From contig CAWFXW010000024.1 in assembly GCA_963819785.1 (NCBI GenBank), positions 1 to 64,000 on the forward strand: 64,000 nucleotides of DNA. The letters run 5' to 3'. The translations under genes and the position numbers were made by a program. This document shows, in pieces, positions 49,698 through 58,429 of this stretch (within the stretch, counting starts at the first letter, position 1; each line of letters starts with the position of its first letter). The stretch comes from Palsa-504 sp963819785. Its GTDB lineage: Bacteria > Actinomycetota > Actinomycetes > Streptosporangiales > Streptosporangiaceae. The notes under the pieces were generated by a model. It was given only the letters and a program-made list of their open reading frames with translations. It searched no databases and was not told the DNA's origin.

Positions 49698-50512
49698 GCC
49701 GAACGGACCGGGGTTCGTCGCCCGAGGACCCGGTCGTCGTGACTCCGGGGGAGACGCCCGCCGAGGCCGCTGCGGACCTGCGGATCGAGGGGCTGCGCAA
49801 GTCGTTCGGCGCCGAGGAGGTGCTGCGCGGCATCGACCTGGCCGTCGCCCCGCATGAGGTCGTCTGCCTGATCGGAGCGTCCGGGTCGGGCAAGTCGACG
49901 CTGCTGCGCTGCGTGAACCTGCTGGAACGGATCGACGCCGGGGCGATCTGGCTGGGCGGCCAGCTGATCACCGGGCCCGGGGTGGATGAGAACCTGGTCC
50001 GGCGGCACATCGGCATCGTGTTCCAGTCGTTCAACCTGTTCCCCCACATGACGGTCGAGCGGAACATCACCCTGGCCCCGATGAAGGTCCTGGGCCTGTC
50101 CCGCGCCGAGGCGGCGGAGCGGGCCACGGAACTGCTCGACCGGTTCGGGCTGGCCGAGAAGCGGTCCGACTACCCGGACCGGCTGTCCGGCGGGCAGCAG
50201 CAGCGGGTCGCGATCATCCGCGCGCTGGCCATGCGGCCCCGCCTGATGCTGCTCGACGAGGTGACCAGCGCCCTCGACCCGGAACTCGTAGCCGACGTGC
50301 TCGACGTCATCCGGGAACTGGCCCACGGCGGGATGACGATGCTGATCGCCACGCACGAGATGGGCTTCGCGCGCGACATCGCCAGCCGGGTGTGCTTCCT
50401 CGCCGACGGCCAGATCGTCGAGCAGGCCCCGCCCGGCCAGCTGTTCACCGAGCCCTCCGACGAACGCACCCGCCGCTTCCTGCGCCGCATCGTCGACGCG
50501 GGCCGCATGTAG
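49694..50512 (+). CDS. Polar amino-acid ABC transporter ATP-binding protein
   Basis: The protein is 272 aa, overlapping the permease stop by 4 nt. Walker A GASGSGKSTLLRCVNLLE, Q-loop IGIVFQSFNLFPHMTV, signature LSGGQQQRVAIIRALAM, and Walker B LMLLDEVTSALDPE with the H-loop ATHEMGFARD are all present. It closes the three-gene uptake operon. A ~30-residue N-terminal extension precedes the domain. Confidence 0.95.
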   Translation: MSRTDRGSSPEDPVVVTPGETPAEAAADLRIEGLRKSFGAEEVLRGIDLAVAPHEVVCLIGASGSGKSTLLRCVNLLERIDAGAIWLGGQLITGPGVDENLVRRHIGIVFQSFNLFPHMTVERNITLAPMKVLGLSRAEAAERATELLDRFGLAEKRSDYPDRLSGGQQQRVAIIRALAMRPRLMLLDEVTSALDPELVADVLDVIRELAHGGMTMLIATHEMGFARDIASRVCFLADGQIVEQAPPGQLFTEPSDERTRRFLRRIVDAGRM

Positions 50513-50525
50513 TCTGCCCTGCTGC

Positions 50526-50990
50526 GTGGCGGCCCCTCCTCCCGGAGCCGCCGGGCTGCCGGACCGCCTCCGTGGCTGGGCGCGGCCGGGACGCCCGGGC
50601 GGCACCGTGCTCGCCGAGATCCGCGCCCCGTCCCGGCTGGTCTCCCGCGGGCCCCGGCGGCTGACCAAGATCGTGCTCTTCCCGGTCCGCTTCCTCTTCA
50701 CCGCCGAGACCGGCCAGGTGGGCAGCAATACCCTCGCCGCCGAGCACTACCTGGCCACCGCGAGCCAGCCTGCCGCGGCGCTGGTCACCGCGGCGCTGGC
50801 CTGGCGCCTGGAGCCGCCACTCGCCGATGAGGCGACCGCGCTGGTGCGCCGGGAACTCGTCCCGCTGTACGTCCAGTTCATCGACGATCACATCGTGCGC
50901 CTGGACGCCATCGGCCGGCCCCGGCTGGCCCGGCCGCTTCCGGCGGTGGCGGACCCGGCTGGTGACCTGAGCATCAACCTGGAGCGTTCA
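50526..50990 (+). pseudogene. C-terminal remnant of a nucleotidyltransferase-like protein
   Basis: This reads TKIVLFPVRFLFTAETGQVG, SNTLAAEHYLA, AALVTAALAWRLEPPLADEA and TALVRRELVPLYVQFIDDHI, which I associate with the C-terminal helical domain of streptomycete nucleotidyltransferase-type proteins. The catalytic GS-x-D-x-D part is missing, and the start lies 13 nt after the ABC operon. Likely truncated; the frame simply runs on into the GNAT region. Identification from memory only. Confidence 0.4.
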
Positions 50991-51149
50991 TGGCCGAGCG
51001 GACCAGGCCGGCGTAGCGGTCGGTCACCTCGCAGGGCTGGATCCGGGTTGCCGCGAACCACAGCAGATCACGTAGCTCCTGACCGGTTCCACGAACCGAG
51101 TCTGCCCGCTCCGGCCCGCTGGCCGAAGCACGGGACCGATAATGGCCCG

Positions 51150-51723
51150 ATGCCCGCGTTCCTGGAGACCGGCCGCCTGGTGCTGCGCGCCTTCACCGAA
51201 GCCGACGCCGATCACCTGTACGAGCTCAACAGCGACCGCGAGGTCATGCGGTTCCTCAGCGGCGGCGAGCCGACCCCGCGCGAGGAGGTCCGCGACCGGA
51301 TCATCCCGTTCTTCCTCAGCTTCTACGAGCGGTACGAGGGGCTCGGGTTCTGGGCCGCCGAGAGCCGGGCGGCCGAGAGCCGGGAGCCGCGAGTTCCTGG
51401 GCTGGTTCCACCTCAGGCCCGCCGAAGACGACAGCGTCGACCTGGGTTACCGGCTGCGCCGGGCGGCGTGGAACCAGGGCTACGCCACCGAGGGCTCGCG
51501 CGCCCTGATCCGCAAGTGCTTCACCGACCTCGGCGTGCCCAGGGTCGTCGCGCACACGATGGCGGTCAACCAGGCGTCCCGCCGGGTGATGGAGAAATGC
51601 GGCCTGGCCCTGGTCCGGTCCTACCATTCCGGCACCGAGCCCGGTATCCCGGGCGCCGACCAGGGCGAGGTCGAATACGCCCTGACCCGGGAGGAATGGC
51701 AGGTCGCCGCCGGCCAGGGATAA
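51150..51723 (+). pseudogene. GNAT acetyltransferase, frameshifted in a short tandem repeat
   Basis: From ATG 51,150 the frame gives FLETGRLVLRAFTEADADHL, YELNSDREVMRFLSGGEPTP and FFLSFYERYEGLGFWAAES. At ~51,380 an imperfect 15-nt tandem unit (gccgagagccgggcg) leads to a shift. The other frame continues EFLGWFHLRPAEDDSVDLGY, WNQGYATEGSRALIRKCFTD and VAHTMAVNQASRRVMEKCGL (acetyl-CoA-binding and closing motifs of RimJ-like GNATs). The stop is TAA 51,721-51,723. With the shift repaired it is a complete acetyltransferase. Confidence 0.8.
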
Positions 51724-51781
51724 CTACGTCGTTGCGGCAACCACGTAGTGGGGTGTGCGTCGTTGTGGCAACGACGTAGTT
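51722..51781. repeat. Tandem palindromes after the GNAT stop
   Basis: AACTACGTCGTTGC (51,722-51,735) and GCAACGACGTAGTT (51,768-51,781) are perfect 14-bp inverted arms 32 nt apart. Within them, ACTACGT-C-GTTGC-G-GCAAC-C-ACGTAGT is nearly perfectly palindromic (51,723-51,749), and GTCGTTG-TGG-CAACGAC forms a second. They lie between convergent genes and could end transcription or bind protein. Confidence 0.75.
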
Positions 51782-51891
51782 GGACGCCTGCCGGAGGCTG
51801 GCGCAGTTGGTGACAGTGAGGCGGATGGGACAGGAGAGCCCAGCGAACGCCTGGCGTTCACGCCCGGGCAGCCGCGCGCTCACATCAGAAA

Positions 51892-52015
51892 CCGCGCTCA
51901 GCCCTCCGGCGCCCCAGCGACGCCGCGCTCAGCCCTCCGCGCCTCAGCGACGCCGCGCTCAGCCCTCCGGCGCCCAAGCGGGACGCCGCGCTCAGCCCTC
52001 CGCGCCCCCAGCGAC
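51892..52015. repeat. Four ~31-bp tandem repeats carrying the acyltransferase stop
   Basis: GCCGCGCTCAGCCCTCCG-type units begin near 51,892, 51,922, 51,952 and 51,985 (periods 31, 30, 33). In the minus sense each unit includes GGAGGGCTGAGCGC, and the outermost unit supplies the TGA that ends the acyltransferase at 51,992. They read GGLSAAS if translated. Copy number could change the 3' end without affecting the stop. Confidence 0.75.
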
Positions 52016-53086
52016 ACCATCGGGCGCTGCCACCGCGGCCGGTACCGGAGCGCCGCCGGGGCGGTTCTCGGTGATCCAGCCGTCGATGCGCTCCCACCAG
52101 CCGAACAGCCACTGCACCCGCGCCTCGTGACCGGCCTCCCGCGGCACCAGGTCGGACGGCACCCGCCACCACCGGGCCCGGATGACCTGGTCGACCGGGA
52201 ACCGCCGCCACACGTCGCCCACCGACATGACCGTGTCCAGCCCGGCGTGCGCCACGAAGATCACGTCCGCATCCGGGCAGGCCTCGATGGCGGCCAGCGC
52301 CCCGCCGGGCCGCGGCGGCAGCAGGTTGGGCATCGAAGCGGCCCGCGCCGCCAGGTCGCGCCGGCCCGCGTGCTCCAGCCGCCGGATGCCGCGGCGCCAC
52401 CGGCCGGGCGTCCAGTTGGCGCCCTCGGGGAAGATGACCAGCGCGCCGTCCGGGCCCAGGCCGCGGGCGAGCCGCTCGATCTGATCGGTGAAGATGCTCT
52501 CCCCGGTCTGGCGGTGCTTGACGAACACGTTGGGCAGCCGGTTGCCGAGCACGTCCAGGCTGGGGTCGAACTGCATCGTCGCCTTCATCACCACCCGCGG
52601 CCGCCGCCCGTAGACGCTCAGTAGCTGGTGCACGAGCAGCAGCGAGTCGCCCGGCCCGGCGTGCCGGGACAGCACGATGACCGGCCGGGTCAGCCGGGCG
52701 GCCAGCTCGTCACCGGTCGGCGACGGCTCCTCCACCGAGACCCGCAGGCCGTAGGTGCGTTCGGCCCCGCGGTACAGCGCGTCCAGGAACCAGCGGACGA
52801 CCTGGTAGTGCCGGCTCTGGTACGGCTCGGTGTGCAGCCGGCCGCCGAACCCGCTCAAGACCCACAGCCCGAACAGCAGCACCAGCGTCACGATCTCCGC
52901 GGCCAGGCCTATCACCAGGAACGACACCAGCCGCAGGTTGCGCATCCGGCCCGCGCGCAGCAGCCCGGCCAGCCCGAAGAGCAACGCCAGCACCAGCAGC
53001 AACGGCGACAGCACGATCAGCCCGAAGGCCAGGACGATCACCATCGGGGCCAGCACGAGCCGGCGGACGAGCCTGGGCGGGAGCAC
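51992..53086 (-). CDS. 1-acyl-sn-glycerol-3-phosphate acyltransferase-like protein
   Basis: The protein is 364 aa. A long N-terminal hydrophobic region (VLAPMVIVLAFGLIVLSPLL and VSFLVIGLAAEIVTLVLLFG) precedes the PlsC domain. It has the HX4D motif in RHAGPGDSLLLVH, then GALVIFPEGANWTPGRWRRG (the FPEG block) and FVAHAGLDTVM. It should acylate a lysophospholipid or glycerol-phosphate at the membrane. The stop lies in a tandem repeat. A patatin follows on the same strand. Confidence 0.88.
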   Translation of the reverse strand: MLPPRLVRRLVLAPMVIVLAFGLIVLSPLLLVLALLFGLAGLLRAGRMRNLRLVSFLVIGLAAEIVTLVLLFGLWVLSGFGGRLHTEPYQSRHYQVVRWFLDALYRGAERTYGLRVSVEEPSPTGDELAARLTRPVIVLSRHAGPGDSLLLVHQLLSVYGRRPRVVMKATMQFDPSLDVLGNRLPNVFVKHRQTGESIFTDQIERLARGLGPDGALVIFPEGANWTPGRWRRGIRRLEHAGRRDLAARAASMPNLLPPRPGGALAAIEACPDADVIFVAHAGLDTVMSVGDVWRRFPVDQVIRARWWRVPSDLVPREAGHEARVQWLFGWWERIDGWITENRPGGAPVPAAVAAPDGVAGGAEG

Positions 53087-53122
53087 GGGGCGCCTCCCAA
53101 ATGAGGAAAGGACGCCAGTTAA

Positions 53123-53947
53123 CTACCCGGCCAGACCGGAAAGATAGCTCGCGGACGCCGCGTATGCGCGCTCGATGCCCTGCCCGACCCGGTGCTTGTC
53201 GCGGTACCGGAACTGCGCCATGCCGGACGGCAGCCGGTCGCCGCCGCCGGTCGGCAGGACGTGCACCCGGACCTCGGACGGCAGCGACGACATCTCCTCG
53301 TGGAACCGGTGCCGCCGCGCGATCTCGAACGCCACCAGCCCCACTTCCCACGGCCGCGAGGGCACCGATAGCGGGCTCTCGATCCGCCCCACCTGCAGCA
53401 CGTACACCGTCGAGGCGCCGAGCGCCACGGCCCGCCCGACCGGGATCGAGTCGACCAGGCCGCCGTCGAAGTAGTGCGCCCCGTCGATCTCGACCGGCGG
53501 CAGCAGCCCCGGCACCGCGCACGAGGCCATCACCGCGGGCACCACCGGCCCGCTGGAGAACCACCGCGCGCTGGCGCTCTCGATGCCGGCCGCCACGCAC
53601 TGGAACGGCAGCTTCAGGTCCGCGAAGTCCGGGCCGGGCAGCGCATCGGCGAGCAGCCTGCCCAGCGCCTCGAACGAGTGCAGGTGCGTACCCGAGCGCA
53701 CCAGCCGCACCGCCCGGCCCCACAGCTTCTCGCTGAACGCCAGCCGCAGTTCCTCGCCCTGCCACATCCGGGCCAGCCGCGCCGCCCCGCCCTGCGGGTC
53801 GGCGGCCACGAACGCCCCGTTGATGGCGCCGATCGAGGTCCCCACCACCAGGTCGGGCCGGACGTCCGCCTCGGCCAGCGCCCGCAGCATGCCGACCTCG
53901 TGCGCGCCGAGCAGCCCGCCGCCGCCCAGCACGAAGGCGACCGTCAT
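53123..53947 (-). CDS. Patatin-like phospholipase
   Basis: The protein is 274 aa. The oxyanion loop GGGGLLGAHEVGMLR and nucleophile elbow VGTSIGAINGAFV (GxSxG) are followed by the catalytic Asp in YFDGGLVDSIPVGRAVALG (DGG instead of the common DGA). A Ser-Asp dyad lipase is thus expected. Its ATG overlaps the preceding cupin gene's stop by 4 nt (ATGA). No membrane segment; cytoplasmic or translocated without a classical signal. Confidence 0.92.
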   Translation of the reverse strand: MTVAFVLGGGGLLGAHEVGMLRALAEADVRPDLVVGTSIGAINGAFVAADPQGGAARLARMWQGEELRLAFSEKLWGRAVRLVRSGTHLHSFEALGRLLADALPGPDFADLKLPFQCVAAGIESASARWFSSGPVVPAVMASCAVPGLLPPVEIDGAHYFDGGLVDSIPVGRAVALGASTVYVLQVGRIESPLSVPSRPWEVGLVAFEIARRHRFHEEMSSLPSEVRVHVLPTGGGDRLPSGMAQFRYRDKHRVGQGIERAYAASASYLSGLAG

Positions 53948-54342
53948 TCCAGCAGCTCGGATTCATACCGGCGGTAGACCGCCGCGCGCTCCGCGGACGC
54001 CACCGAATGCAGCGAGCTGATCAGCTCGTCCAGCCGCGACGGCACGATGAGCAGGTACCGCGAGGGCGACGGCCCGGCGTTCCCGAAGGTGTGCGCCACC
54101 CCGGCCGGGACCAGCACGGTCTGCCCGGCGGAGGCCTCGAACTCCCGGTCGGCGAGCCGGAACCGCAGCGCCCCGGAGATCACGTGCCAGGCCTCGTCGT
54201 CGCGATGGTGGACGTGCAGCGGCGCCACCATCTCCGCCACGCCCGCGGCCCGCCAGTTCTGGATCACCAGCCCCGCGCCGTGCACCCCCTCGCCGGGCGC
54301 GGACAGGGACAGGGCCGGGAGGATCAATGGCTCGTTCGGCAT
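53944..54342 (-). CDS. Small cupin-domain protein
   Basis: The product is 132 aa from ATG 54,342. The conserved cupin motifs are PLHVHHRDDEAWHVISGALR (metal ligands H-x-H...E) and VPAGVAHTFGNAG (the closing His). This is a single-domain cupin, such as a dioxygenase or sugar isomerase type. It is followed by the coupled patatin gene and preceded by murA. The substrate is not predictable. Confidence 0.85.
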   Translation of the reverse strand: MPNEPLILPALSLSAPGEGVHGAGLVIQNWRAAGVAEMVAPLHVHHRDDEAWHVISGALRFRLADREFEASAGQTVLVPAGVAHTFGNAGPSPSRYLLIVPSRLDELISSLHSVASAERAAVYRRYESELLE

Positions 54343-54356
54343 AAAGGAAATTATCC

Positions 54357-55655
54357 TCAGCCCCGGCGGACGGTCAGGCCGAGCGACGCGAACTGCTCGA
54401 ACGGCCGGTGGTACCCGCGCTCGATGTGGTGGATGCCGCGCAGCAGCGACGGCTGGTCGGCCACCGCCGCGGCCAGCACGGCGGAGAACCCGGCCCGCAC
54501 GTCGGGCAGGGTGACGTCCGCGCCGCGCAGCTTGGACACGCCCCGGATCACCGCCGAATGCACCGAGTTGGTGTCGTGGAACCGGCACGCGGGCCCGCCC
54601 AGGCACGCCGCGAACGTCTCGATCTCGCAGCCCAGCTTCTGCAGCGCCGGGACGTACACCAGCCGGTTCTCGAACACCGTCTCGTGCAGCACCGACATGC
54701 CCTCCGCCTGGGTGAACAGCACCATCAGCGGCTGCTGCCAGTCGGTCATGAACCCGGGGTGCGTGTCGGTGTGCACCGCCGCCCCGCGCAGTCCGGCAGG
54801 CGCCGACGCGGTAATCCACTCGTCGGTGATCTCGAACCGCGCGCCCATCCGGGCCAGCGTGGTGATCGCCGTGACCAGCCGGTCCTGCGGGCAGCCGTGC
54901 ACCCGGACCTCGCCCCGGCTGATCAGCCCGGCCACCAGGTAGGAGAACGCCTCGAGCCGGTCCCCGGCCAGCCACCGCGACGCGCCGCGCAGCCGCGGCA
55001 CGCCCTCGATGACGATCCGCCGGTCCGGGCTCAGCTCGATGTGCGCGCCCATCCGCTGCAGGAACAGCGCGAGCTCGACCACCTCGGGCTCGGTCGCCGC
55101 GTTCCGCAGCACCGTCTTGCCCTCGGCCAGCACCGCGGTCAGCAGCACCGTCTCGGTGGCGCCCACGCTCGGGTAGGGCAGGTCGATCCGCGCCCCGAAC
55201 AGCCGCGAGGCCCGCGCCGTGATCCCGCCCGGGCCCGTATCGACCTCCGCGCCGAGCGCCCGCAGCGCCGCCACGTGGAAGTCGACCGGCCGCCGCCCGA
55301 TCGGGTCCCCGCCGACCAGCGGCACGAACGCCTCACCGGTCCGGTGCAGCAACGGACCCAGCATGAGGATCGGGATCCGGTTCAGGCCGGTGAAGGCTTC
55401 GGGAACCCTCGGTTCCAGGGCGGTCCCGGGCGCGACGGTGATTTTATCCTCCGAACGGCCCACCTGATAGCCGACGGCCTCCAGCATCGCCGCGGTGATG
55501 TCGACGTCACCGAGCTCCGGGGCGTTCCGGATGGTGCTGGGCTCCTCGCCCAGCATCGCCGCGACCATGTGCTTGGTCACCGCGTTCTTCGAGCCGCGCA
55601 CCGAGATGTCCCCGCGCAGCGGCCCCGACGGCTCCACCTGCCACGTGTCGGTCAC
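54357..55655 (-). CDS. murA: UDP-N-acetylglucosamine 1-carboxyvinyltransferase with Asp117
   Basis: A GTG start gives 432 aa, the usual length. MurA motifs run RGSKNAVTKHM (Lys23-Asn24), LVGGDPIGRRPVDFH, GATETVLLTAVLAEG, RIVIEGVPRLRG, TDTHPGFMTDWQQPLMVLFT and ETVFENRLVYVPALQKLG. The PEP-site position that is Cys in E. coli (Cys115) is Asp117 here, as in mycobacteria, where it gives intrinsic fosfomycin resistance. It catalyses the first committed step of peptidoglycan synthesis. It is followed by the cupin/patatin pair. Confidence 0.92.
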   Translation of the reverse strand: MTDTWQVEPSGPLRGDISVRGSKNAVTKHMVAAMLGEEPSTIRNAPELGDVDITAAMLEAVGYQVGRSEDKITVAPGTALEPRVPEAFTGLNRIPILMLGPLLHRTGEAFVPLVGGDPIGRRPVDFHVAALRALGAEVDTGPGGITARASRLFGARIDLPYPSVGATETVLLTAVLAEGKTVLRNAATEPEVVELALFLQRMGAHIELSPDRRIVIEGVPRLRGASRWLAGDRLEAFSYLVAGLISRGEVRVHGCPQDRLVTAITTLARMGARFEITDEWITASAPAGLRGAAVHTDTHPGFMTDWQQPLMVLFTQAEGMSVLHETVFENRLVYVPALQKLGCEIETFAACLGGPACRFHDTNSVHSAVIRGVSKLRGADVTLPDVRAGFSAVLAAAVADQPSLLRGIHHIERGYHRPFEQFASLGLTVRRG

Positions 55656-55702
55656 CCTGCCCACTGTAGGGTGCCGCGCGGCCGCAGGCGGGCGTACCCG
55701 GC

Positions 55703-56464
55703 TCAGCTGACGAGCTGGCGCGCGACCAGGGCGATGCCCTGACCCCAGGAGGCGAGCTGACCGGCGGGCAGGTACGAGGAGCCCGAGGCGGTGTGGTCCA
55801 CCATCGGGTCGGCCACGAACCGCTCCCGGCCCTGCGGGTCGATGAAGTACATCTGCGAGGAGTGGACCACGTCGGCGTCCGGGCTGGGCGCCTCGACGGC
55901 GATCTCGTAGTCCTTCCACACCGCGGCCAGGCTCGGATAGGTCCCGGTCAGGAAGCGCCACGACGGGACCTGGGTGAGCCGCTGCTCGCTGGAGAACGCC
56001 GCCACATCGGCGACCCGCAGGTGATAGCGGTTCACGTTCACCGCCACGAACACCACCTGCGCCGCTTTCGGGCCGAGGTCGCGGTAGGCGTCGACGAACT
56101 CCTGGGACACGATCGGGCAGATGTCGGTGCAGTGCGGGTCCATGAACTCCAGCACCACCGCCCGCCCGCGCAGGCCCGCGAGCGACACGACGTGGCCGCC
56201 CTGGTCGGTCAGGGTGAAGCCCGGCGCGTCCCGGGCCGGGACCGGCGACAGCTGCATCAGGTCCGACAGCGACGTCGGCACGCTGGCCGGGATCCCGGCG
56301 ACCCGCAGGCCCGCTGCCGCGGCCTGATGCTGCCGGACCCGGATCACCGCGTACCCGGCGACGGCCGCCAGGACCACGACCGCGGTCAGCGCGGCGGCGA
56401 TGACCAGCCAGGGCCCGCGCCGCCACGAGCTCAGGCGGCGCGCAAACCCGGTCGCGGCATCCAC
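55703..56464 (-). CDS. SCO1/SenC-type thioredoxin-fold protein
   Basis: The product is 253 aa. One N-terminal TM anchor (WLVIAAALTAVVVLAAVAGY) places a thioredoxin-like domain outside. LEFMDPHCTDICPIVSQEFV holds the CxxxCP copper site, and the distal His is in DVVHSSQMYFI. SCO1 proteins deliver copper to cytochrome oxidase. A spacer with SLSDLMQLSPVPARDAPGF precedes the domain. Cytochrome genes are not in the window. Confidence 0.88.
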   Translation of the reverse strand: MDAATGFARRLSSWRRGPWLVIAAALTAVVVLAAVAGYAVIRVRQHQAAAAGLRVAGIPASVPTSLSDLMQLSPVPARDAPGFTLTDQGGHVVSLAGLRGRAVVLEFMDPHCTDICPIVSQEFVDAYRDLGPKAAQVVFVAVNVNRYHLRVADVAAFSSEQRLTQVPSWRFLTGTYPSLAAVWKDYEIAVEAPSPDADVVHSSQMYFIDPQGRERFVADPMVDHTASGSSYLPAGQLASWGQGIALVARQLVS

Positions 56465-56630
56465 ACCGAGAGGCTAAGCCCGCCACCCGGCGGTTGCCAT
56501 CCCGCTGCCGCTGAGCATGACGACAATGTCATGTTCTGGGTGTCCAGACCCGGGTCCTGGGGCGAACGGGATCGCCCTGCCCATGCGGGTGAACTCCGGC
56601 GAGCATGGGGCCGTTCTACCTGGCGGGCTG

Positions 56631-57422
56631 ATGATGCCGAACAGGCTGGACGAGCACGTGGATGGTTCGGGTGAGTGCGCCGGTATCCGGACGCAGCTGG
56701 GCATCTACGTCTTCGCGGCCATCACCCCGGCCGACCGCGCCACGGTGGTCCGGCACCTGGCCAGGTGCCCGGTCTGCCGCGATGAGCTCGTCGGCCTGGC
56801 CGCGCTGCCCGGCCTGCTGATCAGGCCGGCCGCGGTGGCCGCCGCCTTCGGCGACGACCCGGCCGCCGCGCCCGGACAGGTGCTGCTCGACCGGACCCTG
56901 GTGACCATCAGCCTGCGGCGGCGCCGCCGCCGGCGGCGGGCCGGCCTCGCCGCCACCGCGCTGGCCGCCGCCGCGGTGGCGGGCTGGGCGACGTACCTGG
57001 CGGTCCCGCCGGCACCCGGCCCGGCCGCGTCCGGGACGGTCCTGGAGGCCCAGACGATCGGCGGCGTCACCGTGCTCACCGACGCCGGGGGCTACACCCT
57101 CTACTGGTTCGCTCCCGACACCGCCACCAGGTCGGACTGCGCCGCCCGCTGCGCCCGGAGCTGGCCGCCGGTCACCGGCCCGGTCCTGCCGGGCCCGGGA
57201 GTGAACGGCGCCATCGGCGCCATCACCCGGCCCGGTGGTTCGGTCCAGGCCACCTACGACGGGCATCCGCTCTACACCGCCTCGGCCGACACCGCGCCCG
57301 GCCAGGCCCGGGGCAACGGCGTGTATTCGGACGGCGGGATCTGGCACGAGATGACCGTCTCGGGCGCCCTGCCCGCCTCTGGTCCGCCCGCTTCCGGCCC
57401 GCCCCGCGGCGAGGGCTACTGA
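56631..57422 (+). CDS. Anti-sigma-like zinc-finger protein fused to a secreted-repeat domain
   Basis: The start is uncertain; ATG 56,631 gives ~264 aa. Near residue 40 the motif VRHLARCPVCRDELVGLA is a zf-HC2 (H-x3-C-x2-C) as in anti-sigma factors. After a basic run (RRRRRRRRAG) comes one TM helix (LAATALAAAAVAGWATYLAV). Outside it lies the COG4315-type domain: TVLTDAGGYTLYWFAPDTAT, CAARCARSWPPV, QATYDGHPLYT. No sigma gene is adjacent. A membrane-tethered regulator is possible, but this is inference. Confidence 0.75.
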   Translation: MMPNRLDEHVDGSGECAGIRTQLGIYVFAAITPADRATVVRHLARCPVCRDELVGLAALPGLLIRPAAVAAAFGDDPAAAPGQVLLDRTLVTISLRRRRRRRRAGLAATALAAAAVAGWATYLAVPPAPGPAASGTVLEAQTIGGVTVLTDAGGYTLYWFAPDTATRSDCAARCARSWPPVTGPVLPGPGVNGAIGAITRPGGSVQATYDGHPLYTASADTAPGQARGNGVYSDGGIWHEMTVSGALPASGPPASGPPRGEGY

Positions 57423-57441
57423 CCGGCTCTCACATGCCGTG

Positions 57442-58203
57442 CTAGCCGATCAGGCTGCCCACCGTGTAGGTGATCCCGACCGCCACGCCGCCCAGCGCCA
57501 GCTGGCGCAGCCCCGCGCGAAGCACCGGCCGGCCGGTGAGGCGGCCGACGGTCATCCCGCCCGCGAGCAGGGCGACCGCGGTGATCCCCAGCGCCGCGAG
57601 CAGGACGTGCAGGCCGAACAGGTACGGCAGGAGCGGGATCAGCGCGCCCAGCGAGAAGGCCACCAGCGACGCCGCGCCGGCCACCAGCGGCGAGGGCAGC
57701 TCGGCCGGGTCCACCCCGAGTTCCTCGCGGGTGTGCACGCGCAGCGCCGTGCCGGGATCCTGCGAGACGGCGGCGGCCATCCGCACGGCCGTCTCCCGGT
57801 CCGCCCCGTACCCCTGGAAGTACTCGGCCAGCTCCGCCTGCTCCGCGGCCGGGAACCGGGCGTGCATCGTCCGTTCGAGCGCGACCTCCGCCTGTACCAG
57901 CTCGTTCTGGTTGGTGACCGAGATGTACTCCCCGGTGCCCATCGAGAACGCGCCCGCGACCAGGGCGGCCACGCCGGTCAGCACGACCGCGTGCGACGAG
58001 ACCCCGCCGCCGCCGACCCCCGCGATCAGCGAGGCGTTGGTCACCAGCCCGTCCACCGCCCCGAACACGGTCGGCCGCAGCCACCCGCCGGATACATCGC
58101 GGTGCCGGTGCGACCAGCCCTGCCGCAACGCCGCCGCGCCGGTGGCGTGCGACGGCTCCCGGACCTCGTCATCGGCCACTGCCGAATTATCTCTCAGCAC
58201 CAT
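57442..58203 (-). CDS. VIT1/CCC1-family iron/manganese transporter
   Basis: The protein is 253 aa. The family signature is at the first helix: RPTVFGAVDGLVTNASLIAG, with metal-binding acidic and Asn residues, then AGAFSMGTGEYISVTNQNEL, ERTMHARFPAAEQAELAEYF (cytoplasmic metal-binding domain), SLVAFSLGALIPLLPYLFGL and a last TM pair. The N-terminal ~35 residues are disordered. It exports or stores Fe2+/Mn2+. Confidence 0.9.
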   Translation of the reverse strand: MVLRDNSAVADDEVREPSHATGAAALRQGWSHRHRDVSGGWLRPTVFGAVDGLVTNASLIAGVGGGGVSSHAVVLTGVAALVAGAFSMGTGEYISVTNQNELVQAEVALERTMHARFPAAEQAELAEYFQGYGADRETAVRMAAAVSQDPGTALRVHTREELGVDPAELPSPLVAGAASLVAFSLGALIPLLPYLFGLHVLLAALGITAVALLAGGMTVGRLTGRPVLRAGLRQLALGGVAVGITYTVGSLIG

Positions 58204-58429
58204 AACCTCATAACCAACCGTTGACCGGCCCGGTGGATTCCGCCATGCCGCCGGCCAGCGCGACCAGCTGCCCGGCCGGCCCGTGCCGGAGGATAACAGT
58301 CGGGAAATTGCCGGCCATGGCGGTCACCGGGTGCGCTAGTTTGGTCGCGTCCTGGGGGGAACCGGGCGAGTTCGGCCTGAGGTGGGCTCCCCGCGGCACC
58401 GGACCCGCTAACGAGGAAAGAGCCCGCTC

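Noticed and set aside
51892..52015. CRISPR or attachment array
   Set aside because: Direct head-to-tail 30-33 bp units without spacers, tied to a gene's stop codon; a simple tandem repeat.
54408..55742. 444-codon plus-strand frame opposite murA
   Set aside because: Antisense shadow of MurA with no ribosome site or domain.
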